In this document: piece after piece, positions 35,148 through 48,008 of the stretch
Numbering within the stretch: position 1 is the first letter of the stretch
Layout: every line of letters starts with the position of its first letter
Assembly: GCF_001039355.2 (NCBI RefSeq)
Contig: NW_019773825.1
Coordinates: 140,269 to 204,268 of the forward strand
Direction of reading: 5' to 3'
DNA length: 64,000 nucleotides
DNA from: Lingula anatina
Lineage: Eukaryota; Brachiopoda; Lingulata; Lingulida; Lingulidae
Position numbers and translations under genes: made by a program
The notes under the pieces: generated by a model
Database searches by the model: none
What the model saw: only the letters and a program-made list of their open reading frames with translations
What the model was told of the DNA's origin: nothing

Positions 35148-38100
35148 ATATTTTAAATATCCCTATGTTTGATATTGTAGTTGTATCTTTTATCAATAAC
35201 AATGTAAGTTAAAAAGAAAACCAAGCTTTGAATGAGTAAAAAATGAAGTATTTAATCACTACAAATTTGGTACATCATTAAAATCACTTGTATATATTCA
35301 GTGAAAAAGAAAGTTAACCGCACTAAAGTCTAAATATAACTGCATTCCGTATTCGAGTTTATTACACAGAAGTGGCGATTCCATAACTTTGATAAGTGTA
35401 GTAATGAACCATTATCACACCACTGCAAAAATTCAGTCCGCACCTTGACCTTTCCTTTCTAGATCTCGACCTTGACCTGGTTCTGGAGCGTCTGCCTCCA
35501 CCTCTCCTGCTTCGCCTTGACCTTGACCTACTCCTGGAACGTCTGCGGTTATGTCTAGAGCGAGATCTGGACCTGGGAAAAGGGAAAAAAAGTGTCCATT
35601 TCAAACTCTACTAGATACACCCTTTCACCCCTAATCCTAAACTCACTACGTTTTCATGCTGTAAAGAATGCAAATTTAGAACAAAAATAAAAGAGATGGG
35701 GGACAAAAAAAGAAGCTAACCATTTTCATACATAAATATAAATAATACAAATATGGAAAGCAATAAAACATTTTATGGAAACCCATTTTTCATCCTGGCT
35801 CAAGAGAGCGGAAACAGACCTTGAGCGTCTGGATCCAGAATCGTATGAACGCGATCGCCGTCTTCTGGGTCTCTTCTGTCGCGAGGTTCTGGACCCTGAT
35901 CTGGACCTCGATCGGGATTTTGAGCTATTGGAGTAAGACCTGAAAGATGAATAATTTCCGTGTCCTGGTTAGATAATTGCCCACTAGTCAAGCCCAACCG
36001 TAGCCACCATGCTTTTTCCTACAGTGTCCTTTTGGTAAAAAAAAATATCTGAAAGTTATATAAGTCAACAAATTTCCAAGAGATGGTAAGACCGGAATAA
36101 AACAGCACGCAAAGACATGTCGTGTCTTCATGTTTATTTATCTTTTATGGAGTCCTTTTTTTTTGTATTTCATACCTTCTCCGTCTACTTCCACTCCTGC
36201 TGCGACGGCGTCTATTCCTACTACGACTTCGAGAACGGCTTCTCTTCCTCCTGCTCCGACTTCCACTACGGGATCTTTTGGCACGGCTCCTGCTTCGACT
36301 ACGACTGGGTTTCCTAGAAGCCTCTCTGCTGTGAGCCTCCATCTCTCTTTCTTTTCTCCTGTCTTCTCGTTCCTTTTCACGCTTTTCCCTTCTTTCCGCA
36401 ACACTTTTCTGTAAAACCAACAAACATGACACTTATTATCAGCTAGAGGCGCAGAAATATTCCTGGCTATATACCACATGATGCTTAGGGTGCATCAGTG
36501 GGATAATACCACGAAGAAATTATTTACGTTGAAATGGAAATTCTACGTAAAAGTTACCAATGAAAAGGAGACTGACTGAAGAACTTAGCAATTAATGTGC
36601 AAAGACAAGGCATACCGTTACATGCACTCGAGGTGAAGAAGATGTCGGCAGGGTATATTTATTATCAATTATTCATTTCAAAAACTGAAACAAAGACCCT
36701 TTCAAATTTTCTCCCATTTACTATAAATCAGCATTTACACAAGACTTTAAGGGCTTTTTATGTGTAAAGCTCCTAAAGAAGATTAAAATCCACAAAGTAA
36801 TCTGGTGACAAAATTAGTGATATATTTACTTATGCAAATCTACTTTCCATAATCTAAATACGACAACAGCATTAAGACAGAAAGAGAACCTTGAGGTCCT
36901 CCAGTTTGCTTCTGATCGTTATAAAACCCAGATGAAGTTTGCCACCGAAGTGATCGGCCAGACGTCTGTCGTTGTCATGGATACCCAAATACGCAGAACA
37001 GACTTCACACACACNATATTTTAAATATCCCTATGTTTGATATTGTAGTTGTATCTTTTATCAATAACAATGTAAGTTAAAAAGAAAACCAAGCTTTGAA
37101 TGAGTAAAAAATGAAGTATTTAATCACTACAAATTTGGTACATCATTAAAATCACTTGTATATATTCAGTGAAAAAGAAAGTTAACCGCACTAAAGTCTA
37201 AATATAACTGCATTCCGTATTCGAGTTTATTACACAGAAGTGGCGATTCCATAACTTTGATAAGTGTAGTAATGAACCATTATCACACCACTGCAAAAAT
37301 TCAGTCCGCACCTTGACCTTTCCTTTCTAGATCTCGACCTTGACCTGGTTCTGGAGCGTCTGCCTCCACCTCTCCTGCTTCGCCTTGACCTTGACCTACT
37401 CCTGGAACGTCTGCGGTTATGTCTAGAGCGAGATCTGGACCTGGGAAAAGGGAAAAAAAGTGTCCATTTCAAACTCTACTAGATACACCCTTTCACCCCT
37501 AATCCTAAACTCACTACGTTTTCATGCTGTAAAGAATGCAAATTTAGAACAAAAATAAAAGAGATGGGGGACAAAAAAAGAAGCTAACCATTTTCATACA
37601 TAAATATAAATAATACAAATATGGAAAGCAATAAAACATTTTATGGAAACCCATTTTTCATCCTGGCTCAAGAGAGCGGAAACAGACCTTGAGCGTCTGG
37701 ATCCAGAATCGTATGAACGCGATCGCCGTCTTCTGGGTCTCTTCTGTCGCGAGGTTCTGGACCCTGATCTGGACCTCGATCGGGATTTTGAGCTATTGGA
37801 GTAAGACCTGAAAGATGAATAATTTCCGTGTCCTGGTTAGATAATTGCCCACTAGTCAAGCCCAACCGTAGCCACCATGCTTTTTCCTACAGTGTCCTTT
37901 TGGTAAAAAAAAATATCTGAAAGTTATATAAGTCAACAAATTTCCAAGAGATGGTAAGACCGGAATAAAACAGCACGCAAAGACATGTCGTGTCTTCATG
38001 TTTATTTATCTTTTATGGAGTCCTTTTTTTTTGTATTTCATACCTTCTCCGTCTACTTCCACTCCTGCTGCGACGGCGTCTATTCCTACTACGACTTCGA

Positions 38101-41100
38101 GAACGGCTTCTCTTCCTCCTGCTCCGACTTCCACTACGGGATCTTTTGGCACGGCTCCTGCTTCGACTACGACTGGGTTTCCTAGAAGCCTCTCTGCTGT
38201 GAGCCTCCATCTCTCTTTCTTTTCTCCTGTCTTCTCGTTCCTTTTCACGCTTTTCCCTTCTTTCCGCAACACTTTTCTGTAAAACCAACAAACATGACAC
38301 TTATTATCAGCTAGAGGCGCAGAAATATTCCTGGCTATATACCACATGATGCTTAGGGTGCATCAGTGGGATAATACCACGAAGAAATTATTTACGTTGA
38401 AATGGAAATTCTACGTAAAAGTTACCAATGAAAAGGAGACTGACTGAAGAACTTAGCAATTAATGTGCAAAGACAAGGCATACCGTTACATGCACTCGAG
38501 GTGAAGAAGATGTCGGCAGGGTATATTTATTATCAATTATTCATTTCAAAAACTGAAACAAAGACCCTTTCAAATTTTCTCCCATTTACTATAAATCAGC
38601 ATTTACACAAGACTTTAAGGGCTTTTTATGTGTAAAGCTCCTAAAGAAGATTAAAATCCACAAAGTAATCTGGTGACAAAATTAGTGATATATTTACTTA
38701 TGCAAATCTACTTTCCATAATCTAAATACGACAACAGCATTAAGACAGAAAGAGAACCTTGAGGTCCTCCAGTTTGCTTCTGATCGTTATAAAACCCAGA
38801 TGAAGTTTGCCACCGAAGTGATCGGCCAGACGTCTGTCGTTGTCATGGATACCCAAATACGCAGAACAGACTTCACACACACGCAGCTTCTGTTGCTGAT
38901 AACTGGATGCAGGCATGGAATTGCGATACTCTATCTGTAGAGAACAATGAAAACACACACTCGTTTAATCTGTGATGTCCTTATCTATATCTGTACAGCA
39001 TATCATGCAAAACGAGCACTAAATCACACTGTATGGAAACCAGGACTAGCATCAAACACATCAAAACATCACAACAACAATACAATAAGATGCCAATTTG
39101 AAAGAATAAAGCCCTCTACATTTATGATTAGTCAGAGAAAAATGGTATTTGAAGTTTTTTATTAGCTACTACTTACAATTTTATAACAGATTGAAAGCCC
39201 AGGGGTTTCAGTTTAATTTGTACAGTTATTACTATGTAATTTTCTTTTTAGTAAGTACATATCATATAGTGATTTATAATACATCATCAAGGAGAAACCT
39301 TAACAAACCTCTGCCTGTTGTTTCTTTTTCTTGAGTTCTTCCATCTCCTCGAGAAGTTTCATGGACTCGTCCACCAGTCCCTGGGCCCCTAGCTCCTCAG
39401 ACTTGGCCAGTTTGGTGCCCACCTCCTCTCCCAATACATGGATTATCTCAGCCTGGAAGTAATATGTGAAAGGAAATAGGCAACAATAAAATAGAAATAT
39501 TATTGAAAGTTCTTTGAAGAAAATGAAGTAATACTTTAAAATATACGAATGATAAATGTTACACACATTGGGGTTCCATAGGAAACTGTCACAATATGTC
39601 TTTTAGTTTGAATGTACAATACTAATTAATTTATCTTGGGCCAAGGAAGACAATTTTTTAAATCTTAATATTTGAACCAACTTTCCATCCAATGTTCTTT
39701 TAAGACAGGCCCCAGCTCTATTCTTCACAAGTGAAAGTTGTAAAAACTGAAAATCCTGAAAACATTGCTTGCACTTCCTCTATCATTTTGACTGAATTAA
39801 AATAAATAAATTAATTAATTTTTAAAAAAAATGAAGACTGAAAATGTATTACTTAGTCCTGTTCTCACCTTGGAATTGGCCTCATCACTGAGCTCCTGCT
39901 GAGTTTCTTTGAGCCTCTTCTTGGCCTGCTCCGTCCTTCTGTCACAGTCTGCAATGAAACTGGACAGGTGTTCCATGGCCTGAAATAGGGAAATAATTGA
40001 AGATTTAAATATGCAAAACTGCTGATGCACTCCATTTGCCAGTTTTCACTGGGAAAGTTATTTGCCATAACATCTTTAATCTGGCTGTCCTACCCATACA
40101 CACCATAAAATATTTAGATGTAGCAAAAATTATCCAAACATCAAATGGCATAATATGTTTGTAATACAATGCGCTCCATTTAAGTTAAAACCTGCAAAGC
40201 TTGGTTTGACTTAGTACTTAACATCAAGTCACAAACACACTGGTGGGCGTGCGCACACACAGACTACTGATTTACTATCATTTCTCTTACATCAATGTCA
40301 TAATAGTAATCTTTGTGCCTGGATGCCTTTTCAAAGTCAGCTCTAAGTGCCAGATCATGAATCTTTGGACAGTCTCCCAAATCCATCCTCTGAAAAACAG
40401 CAACAACAATGAAATTATAATACAAAGAAATTACTCCTTGCATATATGCAGTTGTAGGTCTCAGGAACAACTTTTTCTCAGTATTTCAGAAAATAAAATT
40501 AAACTCTCAATTTCAAAACTTTGCTTAACCCGTTAAAAATATAAATAGTCATGAATAACAGCATAATATAAAATTCTAGCACAAAGATGTACATAAACAA
40601 GCATCAAGCCATCAGCTCAAATATTTCCCAAATGAAAACTTTTTTGGGTTCAGAAAATGAAAATTTCTTTTTGAAATATTTCCCTTAGTGTTAACTTCAA
40701 TTTACAGTTAACAATTTAACTGTTTGGTTGAAACAACAATTGCACTCAAAGGAGTTTAGTTATGAATTTTAAAAACTCACCGTACTGGCCAGGATGTCAT
40801 GTGGACAGCAATTCATCAGAAAACTTTTGCACACGCGGGGGTCATCAAACGTCACTTTAAACTTGTTGTTTTCACCTGAAAATAGATGAAAACAAGTTTG
40901 ACTCTTGCTTTTTAATGAGACAAAGTATCAAAACAGGACTTGCTATATAGACAAAGTAAGACTATACTTTAAATATTTGCTCTTTCTGTTGCCCAGACAC
41001 CTCCCATTTTTGTTACAGGAAAAAAGGATTCAAAATTTAAAAAAAAGGGCATGTTCACAGTGGTAAAAGAGTGGGATCAAAAGTTAAAGTTATAACATCT

Positions 41101-42706
41101 GACCATATGATGTCAGGCTGCTCCATGCAAATACAGTTTTGCAACATGATGGAAAGTGCATAGTGCTGAGGTGGATAAGTATGCCTGAGATTTCCACACA
41201 CTTTTAACCTAGAAATTCTTTGCCTCACTGAAATGAGGCAAGCAGTACCAAACTTCGTGGAAAACTCTAGAAGCATGCAAATATTTTATTCCAATGTCCA
41301 AATCTTTCAAACTGGAGGTCACTAACTGATTAACCCCATTTTTTCCAATTAATCGCAGATAACAAATATTGTTCTAAATGATAAAGTTTGATGACAAGAA
41401 AAAATTCAACAATTTACCACCTAAAACTGCATGTTTTTATACTGACAAAGACTGGCATATCTCACACATACATCCATTGGTTTGATTGGTTTGATGGTTG
41501 CAATTTATACTCCAGCCCGACAGAGGAAAATGTACAGATCTAAAGTCAGCAAAAACATACAGCTCTAGATTTATGAATGTGCTTTCTCTTGGTTGCACAT
41601 TGCATTACTTGTCTAATAAGAAGACATGTTATTTTAAACCCATTCCCAATAACAATAAAACATAATAATAACAGTCATTTCAAGAAGTTATACACACTGC
41701 GCCAGATACACACGGTTTCCTATGGCTTCTTTTTCAGGCAGGCACAGGGTCTTAAAAAACATGATTCTGCTCCATGATATCGCTGAAACAAATATTACCT
41801 ACACAAAATCATTACCTACAAATTGCAGAATAATCAAATACAGTTTGATGGAATATACTCAAATAACTATCTTATTACAACTACCAAATTAACCTTTTGC
41901 CTGAAATCTTACCAAATATTACCTTTAATTTTCTAATGTTTTTTCTCAAATTCCCATCAAACTGAGTAATATTTATAATCTACGTTATTTATTGTAACCA
42001 GGTTTCCCAAGTTCTGAGCCTGATTATCTTCACCAGCCTAGAAATTGTAGCAAAACTTCCACATCTTTCACAATGAGGAGACTGGAAAACTGTAAGCTTT
42101 TCTTTAAAATATCCATGACACTCTGTCTCTAAATATTGATAACTAAAATAACATAAAACTTTTTTTTTCATGAAATATATTTGAACTCACGGCTTGTGGA
42201 CCCATGCCCCCTAGCTGTTATATCACCTGGGGTTACAGCTCATAACATAGTTCCCTTAAAAAATACGGGAGTGAAAGTCAGTTTACAAAAGCAGAGCACA
42301 GTCCACTTAACCAAATGCTGAAATAAATACTTAATTATAAGAAATACATGGCATTGATATGAACGTGAATACGCTAACACGCTCTCCGTTACTTAGGATA
42401 TTCGTAAGGAATTTTAAGGCAAATGTACTTAAAATATAAAAATGTTGTTAGAAAGACACTTTTGTCAAAAGCATGGTAAATGATGGTTTACCAAAATTAT
42501 TCAACGTAGTTATTTATCAACCCCCTCTTGGAAAAAAAATCGTAATTGGAAAACCCACCAGACAATAACTCAAAGAAAATAAAATGAAGAATTAAGTACT
42601 TATCCGGATTATGAATTATCTTAATCTCTATGTCACGCAACTCACCATCTCTCCCGGTACCCATAAGCTGATCGAGCATATTCTTCATTTGCTCGTGAGC
42701 CGACAT
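34658..42706 (-). CDS. LUC7L: LUC7-like U1 snRNP splicing factor
   Basis: Exons in transcript order: 42646-42706, 40781-40875, 40291-40389, 39869-39979, 39309-39452, 38758-38934, 38044-38276, 37688-37807, 37318-37440, 35046-35126, 34658-34718. Phases agree throughout; 434 aa. It starts MSAHEQMKNMLDQLMGTGRD as LUC7L/LUC7L2 do. Zinc finger 1 uses C36, C43/C44, C59 and H63; zinc finger 2 uses C190, C193, H209 and H215 (CEVCSAYLGIHDNDRRLADH). A coiled coil lies between, then a long Arg/Ser domain over four exons and the tail NGDVAAE. Family role: part of the U1 snRNP, influencing 5' splice-site choice in the nucleus. The exon 6 donor (GTTCTC) is weak. The gene crosses the artefactual repeat 35148-38882; the exons given use one copy only. 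Confidence 0.9.
35148..37014. repeat. Copy A of a 1867-bp exact direct repeat (LUC7L exons 6-9)
   Basis: It appears identical base for base to 37016-38882 and carries LUC7L exon 9 (35450-35572), exon 8 (35820-35939), exon 7 (36176-36408) and part of exon 6. It ends inside exon 6 at the N. Identity with no substitutions, and truncation in mid-exon, point to overlapping contig ends. Confidence 0.92.
37015..37015. other. Single N: contig junction 2
   Basis: The N lies inside LUC7L exon 6 of copy A, between CACACAC and the first base of the repeated copy. Confidence 0.9.
37016..38882. repeat. Copy B of the 1867-bp exact direct repeat
   Basis: It restarts 35148 and runs through LUC7L exons 9, 8 and 7 into exon 6, where it continues into unique sequence that completes the exon. 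Confidence 0.92.
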
Positions 42707-43817
42707 TTTTATGGTTTCGTGCACAAAGCTCAACCATACGTGCACGAAAAAGCAAATGGCGGTGAATCATGTGGCCTCATTGTGAAATCAGAGCAAGGTT
42801 AGGGACGATTGCAGTAGAGGAGACTGAGAGGCAGGAGGCATTCTGCGTAAATCCTAGGTTTGGCCTATCAGGGAATTATACCGATATAATTCCCTGGGCC
42901 TATATAGGGCCTACCTAGTGTGAAGAGAATTTCGTGAATATTTAACTTAGATTTATGCTTTTAAAAATAATGAAGTGTAATAAATTGATATGGATGATTC
43001 ATTACCTTCAGACACACATCCCTTCCACAGTATTTAACTCCTACGGGCCACGGTAGAAAGAAATTGATAGACCAATGAATGAGTGACGCGTGAAATTTTG
43101 TTATTGCTTTTTAGGTGTGCTACTCTTATAATATCAATATATACCAATATGTATTTAAATCAAATAACAACCATATTTCAACTTATAATTGTGAGGGTAT
43201 TTGATGCATGTTTTGGGAAGAAATATGCGAATAAAACTATTTCTCGTCTTAGCGCCGGTTTTTTTCTCACACAGGTAAAGGGGATTAGGTTAATACTAGC
43301 ACATGTATAGCACATACATAATCAGGAAATCAGGATGAAATTGATTAATGAAATGATATACTTTAGGGAAAATAACAAAATGAAAATAAAATAAAGAGAC
43401 AATATGCACTGTAGAACAGATAGGACCGATCAAGGTGGTGAAGAACGGAAGGGCGGCGCGAGAAAGGGTCGGGCGTAACAAAAATACTTAAGCGGTGAGT
43501 CCAAATAAAAGATGTTTTTTTTTTTCATTTGAAAATAACTTTGTTGAAGAGATTTTAAAATCTATTTTCATAACCTTGTGATAATCTTAATAATTGGCAC
43601 AGTGCACAAAAGTAGGGTTAAGTGTTTAAACTTTCGCAGTAATGTCTAAACAAAGTTCAATCAAGCACAAAAAAATGGCTGCAATCATTTAATCAAAACG
43701 TGCCTAAAATTTCGAGGAATTTTTTATTTCGCAAACACTATCGTTTCTGCTTCATGTGTAACATTTGCATAATCAAGATGTTGCTTTTGCCCTTCATTGC
43801 TTCCTTTAGTAATAAAA
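42707..43817. other. Region between LUC7L promoter and UGT 3' end
   Basis: LUC7L 5' flank, then AT-rich sequence to the UGT stop codon. At 42869-42896 an 11-bp perfect stem (CAGGGAATTAT) with a 6-nt loop stands out. No gene seen. Confidence 0.55.
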
Positions 43818-45413
43818 TCATGCCTTTTTGTATTTTTTGCCATAGAATACAAATTTAAGTACTTTCCAAACAATAACTAAAGGCAAAACGCAAGCTAAAT
43901 AATACAAACAACTCACTACAGTTTTGTATGCAATGACATCCATTAGATAATACTGATACCAGTTCAGACTGTAAGCAGCCTGAGAGTGAAAGTGAAGAGT
44001 TCCATTGTGTCGTATAACATACTTAATCCAATACAACAGTTCCTCCTGTCCCGACATTGGGGTGTCTTGTAGAAGTTTGGACATCTTAACCGCGTTCTCT
44101 TTATACGATTTGTCGTTTAGGACCTTGAGAATAGTGCTTTCTAATTCTTCTTCATTCAGGGTGCCAAAGTTTATAATTTCACCCATTTTCGCACGCTCCT
44201 TCAATTTCCTTGCATGGTGGTGTTGATCCCAAAGAAGTGGAATTGCAACCACGGGAACAGCATGGTACAGCGTTTCCCACGTGCTACTTACTCCACAGTG
44301 GGTGATGAACAGTTTGGTGTTAGGATGGGCAAGAAGATCATTCTGTGGCAGCCATTCTACCAGGTGTGTGTTACTTCCCAGAGACTTAGGAGGAACACCT
44401 TGATAACGCCAGATAACAGTCTGTGAGAGCTTGGAAAATACTTTGGCCAAAATCTCTGCTTTGTGAACATCGAACGTCGGCACGAGTGTTCCAAAACTCA
44501 TCACAATAACTCCGTTAGTGGCAGCAGATACAATATTCTCAAAGTCTTTTGATAACGGCTTAGGCGGTGTCCACAGAAGTCCAGATATAGGTATTACGTG
44601 CGGCATGACAGGTCGCGGGTAGTCAAACGCAAAGTTGACGTTGGCGGCAATCATTAGAGACACTCGTTCATACGAGTGCTTTGCATGTGGCCAGTCGTTG
44701 TTTGGAAGATGCTTTGCTTTCATTTTTTCAATATGATCTATTCTATCGCTGCCCCATTGTTCCATATCAAGCATCATATCGGTATTTTGCACTCTTTCCC
44801 AAAATGTCATGTTATCGGAGAAGTCACTGAGCATGTATGGCGTATAAGAATAAAATGTTGGCAGCTTAAATACGAACCAAACTTCAAAAAACCCAAAATT
44901 TGAATAAGCAATGGAAGGAATGCGAAGATATTCATTCAAAATAGGACCAGAGCCAACATTGCCAAAGTCAAAGAACAACAGATCAAACTTTTCTTCTTTC
45001 AGTCTATTCAAGATGTCTTTGCTACCAAGAAGAACATCGGACAGTGTATAGTCCAAGTTATCCATTTCTCTAATGAATGGCAACGCATCTTTCTCGATGT
45101 AATGAAGTGATCTATTCAGGTCCAATTCTCCCCCCTTATTGATTTGTAGTTCAGGCATTTTGTACCTGATCAAGTTGACGCCATCTATATTCCTTTTAGG
45201 TGCATAGTGGTGAGAGACCAACATGGTGACGTGGAAGTCGTGTTCCGTCAGCATGACAGCGATCTTCTCCAAATTCATGGTTCTCGAATTGTAAAAATTT
45301 GAAAAAGGAAATATCAATATCTTCTTTTTACCAGCGCCGCTGCATGTTCGAGGCACATTCACTAGTAGAAAAACAAACCAAAGAACTGCAAAGCCAGCCC
45401 AGGAGAAAGACAT
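43818..45413 (-). CDS. UDP-glycosyltransferase (UGT), intact, intronless (UGT-1)
   Basis: 531 aa from the ATG at 45413, chosen because it opens the signal peptide MSFSWAGFAVLWFVFLLVNV; the ORF is open 28 codons further upstream. The acceptor-binding half contains FDLLFFDFGNVGSGP (the Asp expected to orient the catalytic base). The donor half carries the full UGT signature from EWLPQNDLLAHPNTKLFITH through HCGVSSTWETLYHAVP to PLLWDQ. A C-terminal membrane segment follows and the tail is KKYKKA, which fits a KxKxx ER-retrieval signal. Family role: moves sugar from a UDP-sugar to lipophilic acceptors in the ER lumen. The usual catalytic His of the SHW/SH motif appears as Arg44 (NSRTMN). Confidence 0.9.
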   Translation of the reverse strand: MSFSWAGFAVLWFVFLLVNVPRTCSGAGKKKILIFPFSNFYNSRTMNLEKIAVMLTEHDFHVTMLVSHHYAPKRNIDGVNLIRYKMPELQINKGGELDLNRSLHYIEKDALPFIREMDNLDYTLSDVLLGSKDILNRLKEEKFDLLFFDFGNVGSGPILNEYLRIPSIAYSNFGFFEVWFVFKLPTFYSYTPYMLSDFSDNMTFWERVQNTDMMLDMEQWGSDRIDHIEKMKAKHLPNNDWPHAKHSYERVSLMIAANVNFAFDYPRPVMPHVIPISGLLWTPPKPLSKDFENIVSAATNGVIVMSFGTLVPTFDVHKAEILAKVFSKLSQTVIWRYQGVPPKSLGSNTHLVEWLPQNDLLAHPNTKLFITHCGVSSTWETLYHAVPVVAIPLLWDQHHHARKLKERAKMGEIINFGTLNEEELESTILKVLNDKSYKENAVKMSKLLQDTPMSGQEELLYWIKYVIRHNGTLHFHSQAAYSLNWYQYYLMDVIAYKTVVSCLYYLACVLPLVIVWKVLKFVFYGKKYKKA

Positions 45414-45844
45414 TTTAAAAAATTTACAGCCACAATTGCCTCCTCGAAACCGTGAAGTGGTTTCATTGCATGTCCCACTTACAGCGTGTAAGGTCAATCA
45501 CCGATAAAGATAAGGTTTGCATGAGGCACGTGAAACTCTCTCATGTACACGTGAGTGACAGATGGCACAAGGCAACTGTTAACATGCAAAAGCAAGACAA
45601 ACTGCATTTATTGGACATTTCTTTTCAAAAATTCACTAGCCTTTATTTCATTAACTTGTCTTTTAATTTATGGTGGTTATGCGCAGTTAAATAAATGTAT
45701 TTTGTTGCACGATCCTTTCTCTGCTAATATGCTCAGCTGGGTCATTCCCAGCAAACACAGCACGTCATTATAATGTTACCATAACTTTTACATAACCAAA
45801 AAACGTTATAACAGCCATTCCACGAAAAAGGGTACAATTCTGAA
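44886..45844. repeat. Copy A of a ~0.93 kb direct repeat (UGT-1 5' half and promoter)
   Basis: From 44886 to 45810 it matches 45846-46770 with only a few substitutions (for example AACAACAG against AAAAACAG). The last ~34 bases before the N (45811-45844) do not match copy B. Confidence 0.85.
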
Positions 45845-45845
45845 N
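45414..45845. other. UGT-1 5' flank up to contig junction 3
   Basis: Putative promoter and 5' UTR of UGT-1, then the left part of the CAAACACAG inverted-repeat element (45746-45810), then the N at 45845. Confidence 0.6.
45845..45845. other. Single N: contig junction 3
   Basis: Located in mid-codon between copy A and copy B of the UGT-1 5' region. Confidence 0.85.
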
Positions 45846-46373
45846 AAAAAACCCAAAATTTGAATAAGCAATGGAAGGAATGCGAAGATATTCATTCAAA
45901 ATAGGACCTGAGCCAACATTGCCAAAGTCAAAGAAAAACAGATCAAACTTTTCTTCTTTCAGTCTATTCAAGATGTCTTTGCTACCAAGAAGAACATCGG
46001 ACAGTGTATAGTCCAAGTTATCCATTTCTCTAATGAATGGCAACGCATCTTTCTCGATGTAATGAAGTGATCTATTCAGGTCCAATTCTCCCCCCTTATT
46101 GATTTGTAGTTCAGGCATTTTGTACCTGATCAAGTTGACGCCATCTATATTCCTTTTAGGTGCATAGTGGTGAGAGACCAACATGGTGACGTGGAAGTCG
46201 TGTTCCGTCAGCATGACAGCGATCTTCTCCAAATTCATGGTTCTCGAATTGTAAAAATTTGAAAAAGGAAATATCAATATCTTCTTTTTACCAGCGCCGC
46301 TGCATGTTCGAGGCACATTCACTAGTAGAAAAACAAACCAAAGAACTGCAAAGCCAGCCCAGGAGAAAGACAT
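45846..46373 (-). pseudogene. Repeated 5' part of UGT-1 (probable unmerged contig overlap)
   Basis: It encodes the UGT-1 signal peptide and the first ~175 residues almost without change, then stops at the N at 45845. It is truncated by the junction, not by mutation. Confidence 0.8.
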
Positions 46374-47152
46374 TTTAAAAAATTTACAGCCACAATTGCC
46401 TCCTCGAAACCGTGAAGTGGTTTCATTGCATGTCCCACTTACAGCGTGTAAGGTCAATCACCGATAAAGATAAGGTTTGCATGAGGCACGTGAAACTCTC
46501 TCATGTACACGTGAGTGACAGATGACACAAGGCAACTGTTAACATGCAAAAGCAAGACAAACTGCATTTATTGGACATTTCTTTTCAAAAATTCACTAGC
46601 CTTTATTTCATTAACTTGTCTTTTAATTTATGGTGGTTATGCGCAGTTAAATAAATGTATTTTGTTGCACGATCCTTTCTCTGCTAATATGCTCAGCTGG
46701 GTCATTCCCAGCAAACACAGCACGTCATTATAATGTTACCATAACTTTTACATAACCAAAAAACGTTATAAACCTTCTGTGTTTGCCGGTGTACCATGGA
46801 AACCTGACTCCACCAAAATGTGACTCCCCAGTCAAATCTTCGTAATGAAAATGTGACTCCCCCCATGAATTTTGACTCCCCCCACAAAACTTACTAAATC
46901 TCACTTTATTTGAGTATATGGCTTTTACATTGTAGTATGCATAATGGAGGATACATTGGCGTTTTTTGTTAGTTTACAGGTGAAAATTCTCATGAGATTT
47001 TACCACCCAATGACTCCCCTATGAAAAAGGTATTTATTTGATATTTGGTGATCATTTCAAGATCTTTCCTTTAAGTATACTATAACAAGAATATATTGGA
47101 AATATCTGAAAGTTTGGTAGTAAAATATTGGGCACAAAAAATGAAAAAAATC
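46374..47152. other. UGT-1 5' flank (copy B) and repeat-rich gap
   Basis: It holds the UGT-1 upstream region, the complete small inverted-repeat element at 46706-46790, then a stretch with several TGACTCCCC units (46805-46880). No gene. Confidence 0.55.
46706..46790. mobile_element. Small MITE with TCCCAGCAAACACAG ends
   Basis: About 85 bp. The left end TCCCAGCAAACACAG is inverted at the right end as CTGTGTTTGCCGG. The inside has ATAATGTTACC and AACGTTATAA. Further copies: 56948-57034 (complete) and 45746-45810 (left part). Confidence 0.7.
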
Positions 47153-48007
47153 CTCACCACTATACACCTAAAAGGAATATAGATGGCGTCAACCTAATCA
47201 GGTACAAAATGCCTGAACTACAAATCAACAAAGGAGGAGAATTGGACCTGAATAGATCACTTCATTACATCGAGAAAGATGTGATGCCATTTATGAGGCA
47301 AGTAGATGAGATGGACTTTACACTTTGCGAGGTTCTTTTAAGTAGCAGCAACCTTTTGGACAGGCTAAGAGACGGAAAGTTTGATCTGTTATTCTTTGAC
47401 TTTGGCAACGTTGGCTCAGGTCCAATTATAAATGAATACCTTGGCATTCCATCCATTTCGTATTCTAATTATGGGTTTATGGAAACTTGGACTATATTCA
47501 AACAATCGACGTTTTATTCTTTTACGCCAGGTGTTTTCAGCCCTTTTTCAGATAATATGACATTTTGGGAAAGAGTGCAAAATACAGACATGCTTCTGGA
47601 TATGGAAAAATGGGCCGGCGGTAGAATAGATCATATTGAAAAAATGAAGGCCAAGTACCTTCCAAACAACAACTGGCCATATGCTAAGCACTCATATGAA
47701 CGAGTGTCTCTAATGATTGCCGCCAATGTCAATTTTGCGTTTGACTACCCGAGATCTGTCATGCCGCACGTGATACCAATTTCTGGACTTCTTTGGACAC
47801 CGCCTAAGCCGTTATCAAAAAGTATGAAATATGACACAATGGAACTCTTCACTTTCAGTCTCATGCTGCTTACAATCTGAACTGGTATCAGTATTATCTA
47901 TTGGATGTCATTGCTTACAAAGCTGCGGCGAGATGTTTGCATTATTTCGTTTACCTTCTTCCAGTAGTAATTCTTTGGAAAGCACGCCTGATTATTGCGC
48001 CCTTGAA
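46785..48007. repeat. Copy A of a ~1.23 kb direct repeat (deleted UGT and 5' flank)
   Basis: It matches 48026-49290 with few substitutions and lacks ~33 bp near the end (the segment coding KVLFICEKP). It ends at the N at 48008. Confidence 0.8.
47153..47985 (+). pseudogene. Truncated, internally deleted UGT, copy A (probable allele)
   Basis: UGT sequence begins at CTCACCACTATACACC, about 60 residues into the protein, with no signal peptide. It runs to PPKPLSK and then jumps to the C-terminal ATGGAACTCTTCACTTTC region. The UDP-sugar-binding half is missing. It is the same structure as 48403-49268, so most likely the other allele of one pseudogene. Confidence 0.75.
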
Positions 48008-48008
48008 N
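48008..48008. other. Single N: contig junction 4
   Basis: It lies between the two copies of the deleted UGT; the sequence CTGTGTTTGCCGGTGTACC restarts 21 bases later. Confidence 0.85.

Noticed and set aside
35362-38300. Arg/Ser-rich ORFs as separate small genes or simple repeats
   Set aside because: They are the RS-domain exons of LUC7L with proper splice sites and phases, partly seen twice because of the contig overlap.
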